A stretch of DNA of 64,000 nt from Myxococcus fulvus (GCF_900111765.1 NZ_FOIB01000002.1:930001-994000); one strand, 5' to 3'; positions 17,102 through 29,274 are shown, counted from the first letter of the stretch. The notes: a model not told the origin generated them from the sequence alone. A program made the numbers and translations.

Positions 17102-20100
17102 ACACGAAGCGCGACGGCGCCCCGTCGCAGGAGTCCTCTTCCTTCGCGCTCCCGGTCGTCTCGGACCGGCCCGCCCCGGCGCCCGACGCCGTGGGTGAGG
17201 CGCTGGACCACGCCGCCCAGCACGCGAACTCCTCCGAGCACGGCTACGGCCAGACGTACTGGCGCAGCCTCGAGGAGAAGCTCGGCACCTCCGAGTACAT
17301 GGAGGAGACCCGCCCGGAGTTCCCCGCGGGCGCGGACCTGCCCCCCTCCGGCTTCGTTCGCCGCGAGTTCATGCAGCTGCTCGGCGCGTCGCTCGCGCTG
17401 GCCGGCGCCACGGCGTGCAGCACCCGTCCCCAGGACGAGAAGCTGCTGCCGTACACGAAGACGCCGCCGGAGGTCACCCCCGGCAACCCGCTGCACTACG
17501 CGTCCGCGATGACGCTGTCGGGCCACACCTCCGGCCTGCTCATCACCGCCCGCGAGGGTCGCCCCGTGAAGATCGAGGGCAACCCGGACCACCCCATCAA
17601 CCAGGGAGCCGCCTGCACCTTCGAGCAGGCGTGGCTGTTGTCCCTGTACGACCCCAGCCGCGCCCGCGTGCTGCGCCAGGGCAAGAGCCCCCGCGCCCTG
17701 CGCGTGCTCCATGAGACGCTGGCCGGGGTCTCGACCAAGGCGGCCAACGGCGGCTCGCGCGTGCGCTTCCTCACGGAGGCCGTGGGCTCCCCGCTGACGG
17801 GTGACCTGCGCAACCGCATCCTGAAGAAGCTGCCCAACGCGCGCTTCTTCAGCGCGTCCTCCAACCAGGACACCACCGCGGACGCGCTGCGCACGCTGTT
17901 CGGCGGCCAGCACGTCACCGCGCTGTACGACTTCGCCAACGCGGACGTCGTGCTGTCGCTGGACGCGGACTTCCTGGAGAGCTGCCCGGGCAACCTGCGC
18001 CACATCCGCGAGTTCGCGGACCGCCGCGACCCGCGCAAGGGCAAGCTCAACCGCCTCTACATGGCGGAGGCCCGCTTCTCCATCACCGGCGGCATGGCCG
18101 ACCACCGCAAGCGCCTGAAGTCCCGCGAAATCCTCGGGCTGGCCGCCGCCGTGGCCCAGGCCGTGGGTGGCAGCGCCGCGTCGCTCGCCGGTCCCGCCGC
18201 CGCCAAGTCGGAGCTGCGCGGGGACATGGGCAACTGGGTGCAGGCGGTCGCCGCCGACCTGCGCGCCGCCGGTCCCGGCCGCTCGCTCGTCATCGCGGGT
18301 GAGCGTCAGCCGGCCGCCGTGCACGCGCTGGCCCACGCCATCAACGACGCGCTCGGCAACGCCAACAAGACGGTGCGCTACGTCCAGGCGTCCATCGCGG
18401 AGGCCACCGGCCTGTCGCAGGCGCGCGCCCTGGTCGAGGACATCGAGGCGGGCCGCGTCGACACGCTGGTCATCACCGCCTACAACCCCGTCTACACGCT
18501 GCCGGCGGACGTGGGCCTGGCCAAGGTGCTCAGCAAGGACCACCCCAACCGCGCCAAGCTGAACGTCATCTACACGGGCCTCTACGAGGACGAGACCAGC
18601 GCGCACGCCGACTGGTTCATCCCCGCGGCGCACCCGCTGGAGACGTGGAGCGACGGTCGCTCGGTGGACGGCACCGTCTCCATCGCGCAGCCGCTCATCC
18701 AGCCGCTCTTCGCGGGCGTGCCGGAGGCGGAGCTGCTCGCCATGTTCCTGGACGAGCCCTTCCGCCCCGCCTACCAGCTGCTGCGCGACTACTGGCGCGG
18801 CCAGTCCGCCAACGCGGCGGACTTCGAGGCGCGCTGGGAGACGTGGGTGTCCCAGGGCTTCATCGAGAACACCGCGTCCGCCGCCGTGACCACCGCCCCG
18901 GACTTCGGCGCCGCGGCCTCGCTGGTCACGGGCTACACGCCCCCGGCCACGGGTGACCTCGAGCTGAACTTCATCACGGACTACAAGGTCTACGACGGCC
19001 GCTTCGGCAACAACTCCTGGCTGCAGGAGCTGCCCGAGCCCATCACCAAGATGACCTGGGACAACGCCGCGCTCGTCGGCCCGGACACGGCCAAGAAGCT
19101 GAGCCTGTCCCCCGGCGACCTGGCTGAGCTGTCCTACGCCGGCCAGAAGCTGACGGTCCCGGTGTGGGTGGTCCCCGGTCACGAGGACGACACCGTCACG
19201 GTGGCGCTGGGCTACGGCCGCGACGGCCTGCACGAGCAGGTCGCCAAGGGCGTGGGCTTCAACGCCAACCTGATTCGCACCAGCAAGAACCCCTGGTTCG
19301 ACGGCGGCGCCACGCTCACCAAGGTGCGCGGCAGCCACAAGTTCAGCCTGACCCAGACGCACTGGCGCATGGAGAACCGGCCCCTCGCGCTGGACATGCC
19401 GCTGTCCGAGCTGGAGACGCCCTCCGACGCCACCAAGCACACCCTGCACCGCGTGAAGGGTGAGCTGAAGCTGGGCATCCAGGACAACCTCGAGCCCTTC
19501 CCGTACAACGGCTACAAGTGGGGCATGGCCATCGACCTGTCGCGCTGCACGGGCTGCAGCGCCTGTGTCATCGCCTGCCAGGCCGAGAACAACATCCCGG
19601 TGGTGGGCAAGGAGCAGGTCGCCCGCAGCCGCGAGATGAACTGGCTGCGCATCGACCGGTACTTCGAGGGTCCGGAGAACGACCCGAAGATGGTCATGCA
19701 GCCCGTCGCGTGCGTGCACTGCGAGAAGGCGCCTTGCGAGTACGTGTGCCCGGTGAACGCCACGGTGCACTCGGACGAGGGCCTGAACGACATGGTGTAC
19801 AACCGCTGCGTCGGCACGCGGTACTGCTCCAACAACTGCCCCTACAAGGTCCGCCGCTTCAACTACCTGCACTACACCGCGGACAAGACGGCCACCGAGA
19901 AGATGCTGATGAACCCGGACGTCACGGTGCGCAACCGCGGCGTCATGGAGAAGTGCACGTACTGCGTCCAGCGCATCGAGCGCGTTCGCATCGACGCGCG
20001 CGTCCAGAAGCAGCCCATCAAGGAGGCCGACCTCAAGACGGCCTGCCAGCAGACGTGCGCCGCCCAGGCCATCGTCTTCGGCTCCCTGCACGACGAGAAG

Positions 20101-20253
20101 CAGCTCGTCTCGCAGCTCCATGAGGACGTCCGCGCCTACAAGCTCCTCCACGAGCTGGGCACGCGTCCGCGCACCGCGCACCTCATCCGCGTGCGCAACC
20201 CGAATACCGCCCTCGAGCCGGCCAAGGCCGCGCCGCAGGAAGGGAGCCACTAA
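17098..20253 (+). CDS. actB: Alternative complex III large subunit ActB (molybdopterin-oxidoreductase-like plus ferredoxin domain)
   Basis: A 1051-residue fusion. After a hydrophilic N terminus, a twin-arginine signal (FVRREFMQLLGASLALAGA, about residue 88) exports the protein. Residues from about 120 to 770 resemble a molybdopterin oxidoreductase that in ACIII carries no cofactor. The C-terminal 250 residues are an HybA-like ferredoxin domain with four cysteine clusters (CTGCSACVIAC, CVHCEKAPCEYVC, CVGTRYCSNNC, CTYCVQ). This is the usual ActB layout. The ATG overlaps the actA stop by four bases. Confidence 0.94.
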   Translation: MNTKRDGAPSQESSSFALPVVSDRPAPAPDAVGEALDHAAQHANSSEHGYGQTYWRSLEEKLGTSEYMEETRPEFPAGADLPPSGFVRREFMQLLGASLALAGATACSTRPQDEKLLPYTKTPPEVTPGNPLHYASAMTLSGHTSGLLITAREGRPVKIEGNPDHPINQGAACTFEQAWLLSLYDPSRARVLRQGKSPRALRVLHETLAGVSTKAANGGSRVRFLTEAVGSPLTGDLRNRILKKLPNARFFSASSNQDTTADALRTLFGGQHVTALYDFANADVVLSLDADFLESCPGNLRHIREFADRRDPRKGKLNRLYMAEARFSITGGMADHRKRLKSREILGLAAAVAQAVGGSAASLAGPAAAKSELRGDMGNWVQAVAADLRAAGPGRSLVIAGERQPAAVHALAHAINDALGNANKTVRYVQASIAEATGLSQARALVEDIEAGRVDTLVITAYNPVYTLPADVGLAKVLSKDHPNRAKLNVIYTGLYEDETSAHADWFIPAAHPLETWSDGRSVDGTVSIAQPLIQPLFAGVPEAELLAMFLDEPFRPAYQLLRDYWRGQSANAADFEARWETWVSQGFIENTASAAVTTAPDFGAAASLVTGYTPPATGDLELNFITDYKVYDGRFGNNSWLQELPEPITKMTWDNAALVGPDTAKKLSLSPGDLAELSYAGQKLTVPVWVVPGHEDDTVTVALGYGRDGLHEQVAKGVGFNANLIRTSKNPWFDGGATLTKVRGSHKFSLTQTHWRMENRPLALDMPLSELETPSDATKHTLHRVKGELKLGIQDNLEPFPYNGYKWGMAIDLSRCTGCSACVIACQAENNIPVVGKEQVARSREMNWLRIDRYFEGPENDPKMVMQPVACVHCEKAPCEYVCPVNATVHSDEGLNDMVYNRCVGTRYCSNNCPYKVRRFNYLHYTADKTATEKMLMNPDVTVRNRGVMEKCTYCVQRIERVRIDARVQKQPIKEADLKTACQQTCAAQAIVFGSLHDEKQLVSQLHEDVRAYKLLHELGTRPRTAHLIRVRNPNTALEPAKAAPQEGSH

Positions 20254-20256
20254 GCC

Positions 20257-21660
20257 ATGGCCGAGACCGCCGCCCACCACCCGCTCGATCCGCTCGAGCC
20301 ACGGGACCTCGTCGCGCCGCACCACGACGACAAGTCACTCAACGAGACGCTGCTGGACCATGTCTGGCGCAAGCCGGGCAAGGGCTGGTTCATGCTCTTC
20401 GGCCTGTCGCTCAGCGCGCTGGGTCTGCTCGTCATCGGTGTCACCTACACGCTGGCCCGCGGTATCGGCGTGTGGGGCAACAACCAGCCGGTCGGCTGGG
20501 CCTTCGACATCATCAACTTCGTCTGGTGGGTCGGTATCGGCCACGCCGGTACGCTCATCTCCGCCATCCTCCTGCTCTTCCAGCAGAAGTGGCGCACGAG
20601 CATCAACCGCTTCGCGGAGGCCATGACGCTGTTCGCCGTCATGTGCGCGGGTCTGTTCCCGCTGCTCCACACGGGCCGTCCCTGGTTCGCCTTCTGGCTG
20701 TTCCCCTACCCCAGCACCCTGGGCGCGTGGCCGCAGTTCCGCTCGCCGCTGGTGTGGGACGTGTTCGCCATCTCGACGTACCTCACGGTGTCCGCGCTGT
20801 TCTGGTTCGTGGGCCTCATCCCGGACCTGGCCGCGCTGCGTGACTCGTCCAAGACGAAGCTGCAGCGGACCATCTACGGCCTGTTCGCGCTCGGCTGGCG
20901 CGGCTCCGGTCGTCACTGGCACAACTACAAGATTGCGTACCTGCTGCTGGCCGGCCTCTCCACGCCGCTGGTTGTGTCGGTGCACACCATCGTTTCGTTC
21001 GACTTCGCCGTCTCCCTGCTGCCCGGCTGGCACGCGACCATCTTCCCGCCCTACTTCGTGGCCGGCGCCGTGTTCAGCGGCTTCGCGATGGTCATCACGC
21101 TCATCGTCCCGGCGCGCAAGTACCTGGGCCTCAGGGACGTGATTACGGACCGGCACCTGGAGAACATGAACAAGGTCATCCTGGCGACGGGCCTGCTCGT
21201 CTCCTACGGGTACCTGATGGAGCACTTCATCGCGTGGTACTCGCAGAACCAGTACGAGTTCTGGACGTTCTACGTGAACCGCGCGACGGGCCCCTACGCC
21301 GGCGTGTACTGGCTGATGATCGCCTGCAACGTCATCACGCCGAACATCTTCTGGTTCCGGAAGTGCCGGACCAGCATCCCCATCATGTGGGTCGCCTCCA
21401 TCGCCGTGAACATCGGCATGTGGTGCGAGCGCTTCATCATCATCGTCACGTCGCTGAGCCAGGACTTCCTGCCGTCGTCCTGGGGCATCTACACGCCGAC
21501 GTGGGTGGACTGGAGCATCTACGTGGGAACGCTGGGCCTGTTCGGCACCCTGTTCCTGCTGTTCCTGAAGTTCGTGCCCGCGGTGGCCATCAGCGAGGTG
21601 AAGGAGCTCCAGCTCGAGCTCAAGCACGCCGCCCACCACAACAGCCACGGAGCGCACTAG
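20257..21660 (+). CDS. actC: Alternative complex III quinol-binding membrane subunit ActC (NrfD-like)
   Basis: A 467-residue NrfD/PsrC-type membrane protein with about ten transmembrane helices and an N-terminal cytoplasmic stretch. ActC is thought to hold the quinol-oxidising site and to take part in energy coupling. Conserved NrfD-like segments include GWMxxGP-like loops and histidines in [28 protein letters not shown] site precedes the ATG at 20257. It sits 3 bases after actB and 4 bases before actD. Confidence 0.93.
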   Translation: MAETAAHHPLDPLEPRDLVAPHHDDKSLNETLLDHVWRKPGKGWFMLFGLSLSALGLLVIGVTYTLARGIGVWGNNQPVGWAFDIINFVWWVGIGHAGTLISAILLLFQQKWRTSINRFAEAMTLFAVMCAGLFPLLHTGRPWFAFWLFPYPSTLGAWPQFRSPLVWDVFAISTYLTVSALFWFVGLIPDLAALRDSSKTKLQRTIYGLFALGWRGSGRHWHNYKIAYLLLAGLSTPLVVSVHTIVSFDFAVSLLPGWHATIFPPYFVAGAVFSGFAMVITLIVPARKYLGLRDVITDRHLENMNKVILATGLLVSYGYLMEHFIAWYSQNQYEFWTFYVNRATGPYAGVYWLMIACNVITPNIFWFRKCRTSIPIMWVASIAVNIGMWCERFIIIVTSLSQDFLPSSWGIYTPTWVDWSIYVGTLGLFGTLFLLFLKFVPAVAISEVKELQLELKHAAHHNSHGAH

Positions 21661-21664
21661 AGTC

Positions 21665-22210
21665 ATGGAAGCCAAGGTCCTCGATTCCTGGGTGCTGGCC
21701 GAGTTCGCGACGCCAGACATCCTCGTGGATGCCACCCGCCAGATGCGGGAGAAGGGCTTCCAGGGGATGGATACGTACTCCCCCTATCCGTTGCACGGCG
21801 GCTCGGAGGCCCTGGGCCTCCCGCCGTCCCGCGTGCCCTTCATCGCCCTGTGCGGCGGCCTGACGGGCCTGGTGACGGCGCTCTCCATGCAGACGTGGAT
21901 GAACACCGTCGACTACAAGCTGAACATCGGCGGTCGCCCGCTGCTGTCGCTGCCGGCGTGGGTGCCCATCACCTTCGAGCTGTCGGTGCTGTTCGCCGCG
22001 TTCGGCATCTTCTTCGGCCTGTTGGGGCTGAGCCGGCTGCCGCAGCCGTACCACCCCGTCTTCGAGTCCGAGGAGTTCCGCTCGGCGTCCACGCACGGCT
22101 ACTGGCTGAGCGTGCCGCACGCGACGGGCCAGGACTCCACCGCCGTCATCGACCAGCTCAAGGCCCTGGGTGCCACCCAGGTGACCGTCGTCACGGGAGA
22201 GAAGGAATGA
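21665..22210 (+). CDS. actD: Alternative complex III subunit ActD (DUF3341)
   Basis: A 181-residue protein with two central transmembrane helices (FIALCGGLTGLVTALSM and PITFELSVLFAAFGIFFGLL). The N-terminal cytoplasmic part starts with a WVLAEFATPDILVDATR fold and contains YSPYPLHG, a DUF3341 signature. ActD is a structural subunit of ACIII. Its stop overlaps the actE start by four bases. Confidence 0.92.
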   Translation: MEAKVLDSWVLAEFATPDILVDATRQMREKGFQGMDTYSPYPLHGGSEALGLPPSRVPFIALCGGLTGLVTALSMQTWMNTVDYKLNIGGRPLLSLPAWVPITFELSVLFAAFGIFFGLLGLSRLPQPYHPVFESEEFRSASTHGYWLSVPHATGQDSTAVIDQLKALGATQVTVVTGEKE

Positions 22211-22800
22211 GGTGGCTCATCCCCGCCGCCGGACTCGTCGCCCTGTCGGGCTGCGACGTCCCCTCGGAGTTCCTGCAGCGCATGGAGCACCAGGCCAAGT
22301 ACGAGTACTACGAGGCCTCGGACTTCTGGGCGGATGGTCGCGCCATGCGCCAGCCCCCGGCGAACACGATTCCCCGTGAGCGCTTCGCGAGCGTGTCCGA
22401 AATCAAGGACCCCATCGCCCGCCAGACGGCCGTCACCGGCCGCACCAACGGTCAGCCCACGGCCACCATCCCCGTGACGGTGGACCAGGCGCTGCTGACG
22501 CTGGGCCAGCGCAAGTACAACATCGTCTGCTCGCAGTGCCACGGCGTGCTCGGCGACGGCAACAGCGTGGTGGCGGAGAACATGGCCCTGCGCCTGCCTC
22601 CGTCGCTGCTGGAGCTGGAGACCAAGCCGGCGGGCCACTTCTACACGGCCATCAACGAGGGCTACGGCGTGATGCCGTCCTTCTCCGGCGAGCTCGACGT
22701 GCGTGAGCGCTGGGCCGTGGTCGCCTACGTGCGAGCGCTTCAAGAAGCCCGCAACATCCGGACGGCCGGTCAGCAGCCCGTCCCGCAGGAGAACCGATGA
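22207..22800 (+). CDS. actE: Alternative complex III monoheme cytochrome c lipoprotein ActE
   Basis: A 197-residue lipoprotein (lipobox ALSGC at about residue 16) with one heme site, CSQCHG, and a distal Met in YGVMPSF. It is the mobile or docking cytochrome of ACIII, acting on the periplasmic side and receiving electrons from ActA. The ATG overlaps the actD stop and the TGA overlaps the actF start, each by four bases. The heme c fold occupies the C-terminal half. Confidence 0.92.
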   Translation: MRWLIPAAGLVALSGCDVPSEFLQRMEHQAKYEYYEASDFWADGRAMRQPPANTIPRERFASVSEIKDPIARQTAVTGRTNGQPTATIPVTVDQALLTLGQRKYNIVCSQCHGVLGDGNSVVAENMALRLPPSLLELETKPAGHFYTAINEGYGVMPSFSGELDVRERWAVVAYVRALQEARNIRTAGQQPVPQENR

Positions 22801-24041
22801 GCCCCGCAGCCGAAGCCTCCGTTCCCCTCGAGCGTTACACCGGCACGCCGAAGTACATGGTGCCGGCGTTCGGCATGGGCGTCCTGGGCATCCTGGCCAC
22901 CCTGGCCATCTTCTTCGCCACCGACGCGAAGGGCATCGCCGCCCACAGCTACCTGCTCGCCTTCACCTACTGGGTGGGCATCAGCGTGGCGTTCATCATC
23001 ATGATCGCCATCTTCCACACGGCCAAGGCCAAGTGGCTCATCCTGCTGCGCCGCACGATGGAGACGGGCGCGTCCACCATCCCCGTCTTCGTGGCGCTCA
23101 TCATCCCGCTGGTCTTCATGGCGGGCTACCTGTACCCCTGGTGGCCGGGCTCGCCGCTGGCCGCGAGCATCACCGGCCTGGAAGCCGAGCACCTGTCGCA
23201 CAAGATCCACTGGTACCTGCGCCCGGACCTCATGGGCATCCGTCACGTCATCTACTTCGCGGTGTGGATCTTCGCCGCGTGGAAGCTGCGCAAGCTGAGC
23301 GTGCAGCAGGACACCGAGGGCGGCCTGGACTTCACCCGGCGGCTGCGCCGCTTCTCCCCGGGCATGCTCCCCCCCCTGGCGCTGACCATCACCTTCGCGT
23401 CCTTCGACTGGCTGATGAGCCTGACGCCGCTGTGGCAGTCCACCATCTTCGGCGTGTACTACTTCGCGGGCAGCTTCCTGTCGGCCTTCTGCATCCTGAC
23501 CATCGTCGCGACGTACGCCCGGGGCCAGGGCCTGTTCGGCAACCTGGTGACGACGGCCCACTTCCACAACCTGGGCAAGCTGATGCTGGCCTTCACGGCG
23601 TTCTGGGCCTACATCGCCTTCTCCCAGTTCATGCTGGTGTGGATCGCCAACATCCCGGAAGAGGCGCCCTGGTACGGTGTGCGCATCTTCGGCGCCTGGA
23701 AGCCGTCGTCCATCGCCCTGTTCTTCCTGCACTTCGTGCTGCCGTTCTTCACGCTGCTGTCGCGAAATCTGAAGCTGCAGCCCCGCAAGCTGTCGCTGGT
23801 GGCCTTCTACCTGCTGGCGGTCCACGCGTTCGACCTGTACTGGCTCATCTGGCCGGCGCTGACGGGCACGGACGGACCGTCGATGCTGGCCAACCCGATC
23901 AGCATCATCACGCTCGTCACCTCGTTCGTGGGCGTGGGCGGCATCGCGGTGGGCTTCGCGCTGAAGAACGCGAGCAACGGCTACACGATGCCGGTGAAGG
24001 ACCCCTACATCGCGGAGTCCCTGAGGTACGTGCAGCCATGA
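22797..24041 (+). CDS. actF: Alternative complex III membrane subunit ActF
   Basis: A 414-residue polytopic membrane protein with about ten helices, distantly related to NrfD/ActC. Typical ActF features include FYAVWIFAAWKLRKLS-like loops and SLTPLWQSTIFGVYYFAGSF. It forms the second membrane half-channel of ACIII beside ActC. It is followed without a gap by the 153-residue gene (ATGA overlap at 24038-24041). Confidence 0.92.
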   Translation: MSPAAEASVPLERYTGTPKYMVPAFGMGVLGILATLAIFFATDAKGIAAHSYLLAFTYWVGISVAFIIMIAIFHTAKAKWLILLRRTMETGASTIPVFVALIIPLVFMAGYLYPWWPGSPLAASITGLEAEHLSHKIHWYLRPDLMGIRHVIYFAVWIFAAWKLRKLSVQQDTEGGLDFTRRLRRFSPGMLPPLALTITFASFDWLMSLTPLWQSTIFGVYYFAGSFLSAFCILTIVATYARGQGLFGNLVTTAHFHNLGKLMLAFTAFWAYIAFSQFMLVWIANIPEEAPWYGVRIFGAWKPSSIALFFLHFVLPFFTLLSRNLKLQPRKLSLVAFYLLAVHAFDLYWLIWPALTGTDGPSMLANPISIITLVTSFVGVGGIAVGFALKNASNGYTMPVKDPYIAESLRYVQP

Positions 24042-24499
24042 AGAAGACCCAGGTTGAGCTCGAGTCGCGCGTCATCGTCGGCGCCCACGGTGTGGCCGCC
24101 GAGGAAGACCACATCGTCATGAGCAAGGTGGTGGGCATCGGCGTCGGCTCGCTCGTCATCTTCGCGGTGGGCATCGTCTGGGCCTACGCCATCCAGGTGC
24201 GGACCATGAAGGAGGCCCAGCCGGACGGCCCTCCTCCGATTCCCGCGGCCATGGGGCAGTACGAGGTGGGCATCGTCAACCAGCGCCTGTTCGAGCAGGA
24301 CTGGCACGCCGAGGAGAAGATCGGCGGCCAGCAGCAGGCGCTCAAGGCCGGCTGGGGTGACCAGCCGGGTGTCAAGGCCCATCCGTCCCTGGACGAGGCC
24401 ATGAAGACGGTCATCACGAAGCAGAACGCCCCGCCCCCGCCCGCCCCGGCGCCGGCCCCCGAGCAGCCCCAGGAGCCGACCCCGGCTCCTCGGCAGTAG
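24038..24499 (+). CDS. Single-helix membrane protein between actF and the SCO gene
   Basis: A 153-residue protein with one transmembrane helix (about residues 30-53), a periplasmic segment and a Pro/Ala-rich C-terminal tail. The segment EVGIVNQRLFEQDWHAEEK is the most distinctive part. No family was recognised. Its ATG overlaps the actF stop, so it is made together with ACIII. It may be a small ACIII subunit or a linker to the oxidase, which is an inference from position. Confidence 0.8.
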   Translation: MKKTQVELESRVIVGAHGVAAEEDHIVMSKVVGIGVGSLVIFAVGIVWAYAIQVRTMKEAQPDGPPPIPAAMGQYEVGIVNQRLFEQDWHAEEKIGGQQQALKAGWGDQPGVKAHPSLDEAMKTVITKQNAPPPPAPAPAPEQPQEPTPAPRQ

Positions 24500-24534
24500 C
24501 TTCCGCCGCCAGCATCACGTAAGAGCCGCTCGCG

Positions 24535-25416
24535 ATGATGTCCCTCTTCTCCCACATCCCCCAGTGCGCCCCCCGCCTGGGGATGCTCGTCGCGGTGGCC
24601 CTGGTGCTGGGCACGGCGACCCCGGCCCCGGCGATGCCGGGCGGTGGCAAGACGCCCCGCTCCATCGTCGAGGCCCAGCAGGACGCCCCGCCCCAGCTGA
24701 AGGGCGTGGACGTGGAGGAGCACCTGGGTGACCCGGTGCCTCCCCTCACCCGCTTCCTGGACTCGAATGGCCAGGAGGTGACGCTGGGGACGGTGCTGCC
24801 CAAGACGCTGCCCACGCTGCTGACGCTCGTCTATTACAACTGCCCCATGCTCTGTAACCTGGTGCTCAACGCCCAGGTGAAGACGATGCGGGAGCTGGGT
24901 CTGGAGCTGGGCCGCGACTACGAGGCGGTCACCATCAGCGTGGACCCCGAGGACACCCCGGCGATGAGCAGCGAGCGCCGGCGCAAGCACCTGCAATCCA
25001 TGGGCAAGCCCGAGAGCGCGCCCTGGCACTTCCTCACCGGGACGGACGCGGAGATCCGCCGCCTCGCGGACGCGGTGGGCTTCAAGTACACGTACGACGA
25101 GAGCACCAAGCAGTACGCCCACCCCGCGGTGGTGATGGTGCTCACGCCGGAAGGGACGCTGTCGCGGTACCTGTACGGGACGGACTTCCCTCCCAAGGAC
25201 ATGAAGCTGGCGTTGCTGGAGGCGGCCGGTGGCCGCGTGGGTACCAGCTTCGACCGCGTGGTGATGTCCTGCTTCAAGTATGACACCGCCACCCGGCGGT
25301 ACGGCTTCTACATCTTCGGGTTCATCCGCCTGGGCGCACTGGCCGTCTTCTTCGCCCTGGCGACGATGCTGATCTATTTCTGGAGGCGCGAGCTGAAGAA
25401 AGGCGCGGCGGCATGA
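24535..25416 (+). CDS. SCO1/SenC copper chaperone for CuA assembly
   Basis: A 293-residue thioredoxin-fold SCO protein. The copper-binding CPMLC motif has Cys103 and Cys107 and the distal ligand is the His in YAHPAVV at about residue 196. A signal peptide starts the protein and a C-terminal helix (residues about 262-283) anchors it. SCO proteins deliver copper to the CuA site of subunit II, encoded by the very next gene, whose start overlaps its stop by four bases. Confidence 0.92.
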   Translation: MMSLFSHIPQCAPRLGMLVAVALVLGTATPAPAMPGGGKTPRSIVEAQQDAPPQLKGVDVEEHLGDPVPPLTRFLDSNGQEVTLGTVLPKTLPTLLTLVYYNCPMLCNLVLNAQVKTMRELGLELGRDYEAVTISVDPEDTPAMSSERRRKHLQSMGKPESAPWHFLTGTDAEIRRLADAVGFKYTYDESTKQYAHPAVVMVLTPEGTLSRYLYGTDFPPKDMKLALLEAAGGRVGTSFDRVVMSCFKYDTATRRYGFYIFGFIRLGALAVFFALATMLIYFWRRELKKGAAA

Positions 25417-26442
25417 GCGAGCTTCTCAACAACCTTCTGTTCCTCCCGGAGAGCGCGTCCACGTTCGCGGAACGGGTCGACCTGTTGCACCACTTCGTCG
25501 TGGGAACGACGATGGTGATGTCCACGGGCGTCGGCCTCGCGGCGCTGTTCATGTTCTTCCGGTACCGCCGGCGGCTCCCCGCCCAGGCGACGGAGTACGT
25601 CGTCCCCACGCTGAAGACGGAGTTCCTCTTCGTCTCCGTGCCGCTGGTGTTCTTCCTGGCCTGGTTCGGTATCGGCTTCCGGGACTTCACCTGGGTCACC
25701 ACGCCGCCCAAGGACGCGATGGACGTCTACGTCATGGGCAAGCAGTGGATGTGGAAGTTCTCCTATCCGGAGGGCCCCAACGGCGTGAACGTGATGCACG
25801 TCCCCGCCAACCGTCCCGTGCGCCTGCTCATCACGTCCCGCGACGTGCTGCACTCGTTCTACGTGCCGGCCTTCCGCATCAAGATGGACGCGCTGCCGGG
25901 TCGCTACACGCAGATCTGGTTCGAGGCGACCAAGCCTGGCACGTACCAGGTGCTCTGCACCGAGTACTGCGGCCTGTCGCACTCGAAGATGCTGGCCGAG
26001 GTCGTCGTGCTCCCCGAGGAGGAGTACGAGGACTGGATCAAGGAGCAGCGCCGCGGCCGGCTGCAGGACCGTCAGGACGCGCTCGCGGACACCTCGCTGG
26101 TGCCGCCGGTCGCCCGGATGGTCGAGCAGGGCCAGGTCCTGGCCGGCACGCAGGGCTGCCTCAAGTGCCACTCGGTGGACGGCTCGGCGCACATCGGCCC
26201 CACCTTCCTCGGCATGTATGACCGCGTGGAGAAGCTCGACGACGGTCAGGACATCCGGGTGGATGAGGCCTACATCACCCAGTCGATGATGGACCCGGGA
26301 GCCCACCTGGTGGCGGGCTACCAGAACGTGATGCCGACGTACCAGGGCAAGCTGCAGGGCCCCGAGACGGCCGCCATCGTCGAATACATCAAGTCGCTTC
26401 GCACTCCGAACGTCCGCGAGGGCGCCTCCGAGGGACCCGCCT

Positions 26443-26459
<17 letters not shown>
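25413..26459 (+). CDS. coxB: Cytochrome c oxidase subunit II with fused cytochrome c domain (caa3 type)
   Basis: A 348-residue subunit II. Two N-terminal transmembrane helices precede the CuA cupredoxin domain, whose ligands are in HSFYVP and CTEYCGLSHSKM (cysteines about 181 and 185). A cytochrome c domain follows with CLKCH at residues 249-253 and a distal Met in NVMPTYQG. The fusion defines the caa3 type, which receives electrons from a cytochrome or directly from ACIII. The ATG overlaps the SCO stop, and the gene overlaps coxA by 17 bases. Confidence 0.94.
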
Positions 26460-28099
<1,640 letters not shown>

Positions 28100-28110
<11 letters not shown>

Positions 28111-28765
28111 CGCTCACACCGCCGACGGCGCGGCCAACACGCCGCGCCTGGCGATGCACTTCGCGTCGCTCGAGGTGCAGAACCACGCCGCCCGTCTGGG
28201 GATGTGGCTGTTCCTGGCGACGGAAATCCTGCTCTTCGCCGGCCTCTTCGTCTGCTACGGCTGCTACCGCTTCCTGTTCCCGGAGGCGTGGGCGGCGGGC
28301 AGCCGCAGCCTGGACCTGACGATGGGCACGGTGAACACCGTGGTCCTCATCACGTCCTCGCTGACGGCGGCGCTCGCGGTGCACCACGCGAAGCACGGCG
28401 AGAACAAGAAGGTGGGCGTGATGCTGGCGCTCACCCTCCTGATGGCCGTGGCCTTCCTCGTCATCAAGTACTTCGAGTACAGCCACAAGTTCCACGTCGG
28501 GACGCTGCCGGGCCGCTACTACAGCTACCCGGACATCCAGCTGCCGGGCATCTCGCTGTACTTCACGGTCTACTTCTGCTCGACGGCGCTGCACGGTCTC
28601 CACGTCCTCATCGGCATGGGCGTGCTGACGGTGGCGATGATTCGCGCCTTCCGGAAGGGCGACTTCGGTCCGAAGAACTACACGATGGTCGAGCTGGGCA
28701 GCATGTACTGGCACCTCGTCGACCTGGTGTGGATCTTCCTGTTCCCCATGCTGTACCTGGTCTGA
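28100..28765 (+). CDS. coxC: Cytochrome c oxidase subunit III
   Basis: A 221-residue subunit III with seven predicted helices. Characteristic segments are RLGMWLFLATEILLFAGLF near the N terminus and STALHGLHVLIGMG and YWHLVDLVWIFLFPMLYL at the end. It stabilises subunit I and its proton uptake. It overlaps the coxA end and precedes the subunit IV gene by 13 bases. Confidence 0.94.
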
Positions 28766-28778
28766 GGGCGACACCACC

Positions 28779-29231
28779 ATGGCCATCGCCAACGAATCCC
28801 ATCAGGAAGAGAAGAACATGAACGAGCACCACGGAGCGGGCCGCTACTGGCTCATCTGGGGTGTCCTCCTGGTGCTGACGGTCGTCACCGTCGTCACCGG
28901 CCGCATGCACCTGCCGTCCTTCGGCCTGCTGCTCGCCATCGTCATCGCGACGGTGAAGGGCACGCTGGTGACGCTGTACTTCATGCACCTCGCGGAGCAC
29001 CAGGGCGTCAACCGGCTCATCTTCGCCGTGTCCATCGTCTTCGTGATTCTCGCGCTCGTCATCCCGATGGCGGACCTGGGCACGCGCTTCCGCGGCGCCA
29101 ACCCGCCGGGCTCGCAGTACAGCGACCTTCAGCCGCCGGACATCGGCACGGGTGCGCAGCGCGGCCGCTTCGGCGGCGGCATCCGCTCGACGGACCTGAA
29201 GGACTCGCCGCCTCCCGCGCCGAGCCACTGA
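28779..29231 (+). CDS. coxD: Cytochrome c oxidase subunit IV, prokaryotic type
   Basis: A 150-residue protein with three helices (YWLIWGVLLVLTVVTVV, FGLLLAIVIATVKGTLVTLYFMHL split by a short loop, LIFAVSIVFVILALVIPM), the prokaryotic COX4 layout. A Pro-rich C-terminal tail of about 45 residues is extra. An in-frame ATG at 28818, after AGGAAGAG, is an alternative start. It is the last gene of the ACIII-oxidase run. Confidence 0.88.
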   Translation: MAIANESHQEEKNMNEHHGAGRYWLIWGVLLVLTVVTVVTGRMHLPSFGLLLAIVIATVKGTLVTLYFMHLAEHQGVNRLIFAVSIVFVILALVIPMADLGTRFRGANPPGSQYSDLQPPDIGTGAQRGRFGGGIRSTDLKDSPPPAPSH

Positions 29232-29274
29232 CGTCTCTGACGGGGGCACTCACCCGCCCCCTTCGAATCACCCC

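Noticed and set aside
16819-20325. 1168-codon minus-strand frame opposite actB
   Set aside because: Antisense shadow of a well-identified gene; Gly/Val/Arg-rich and without motifs.
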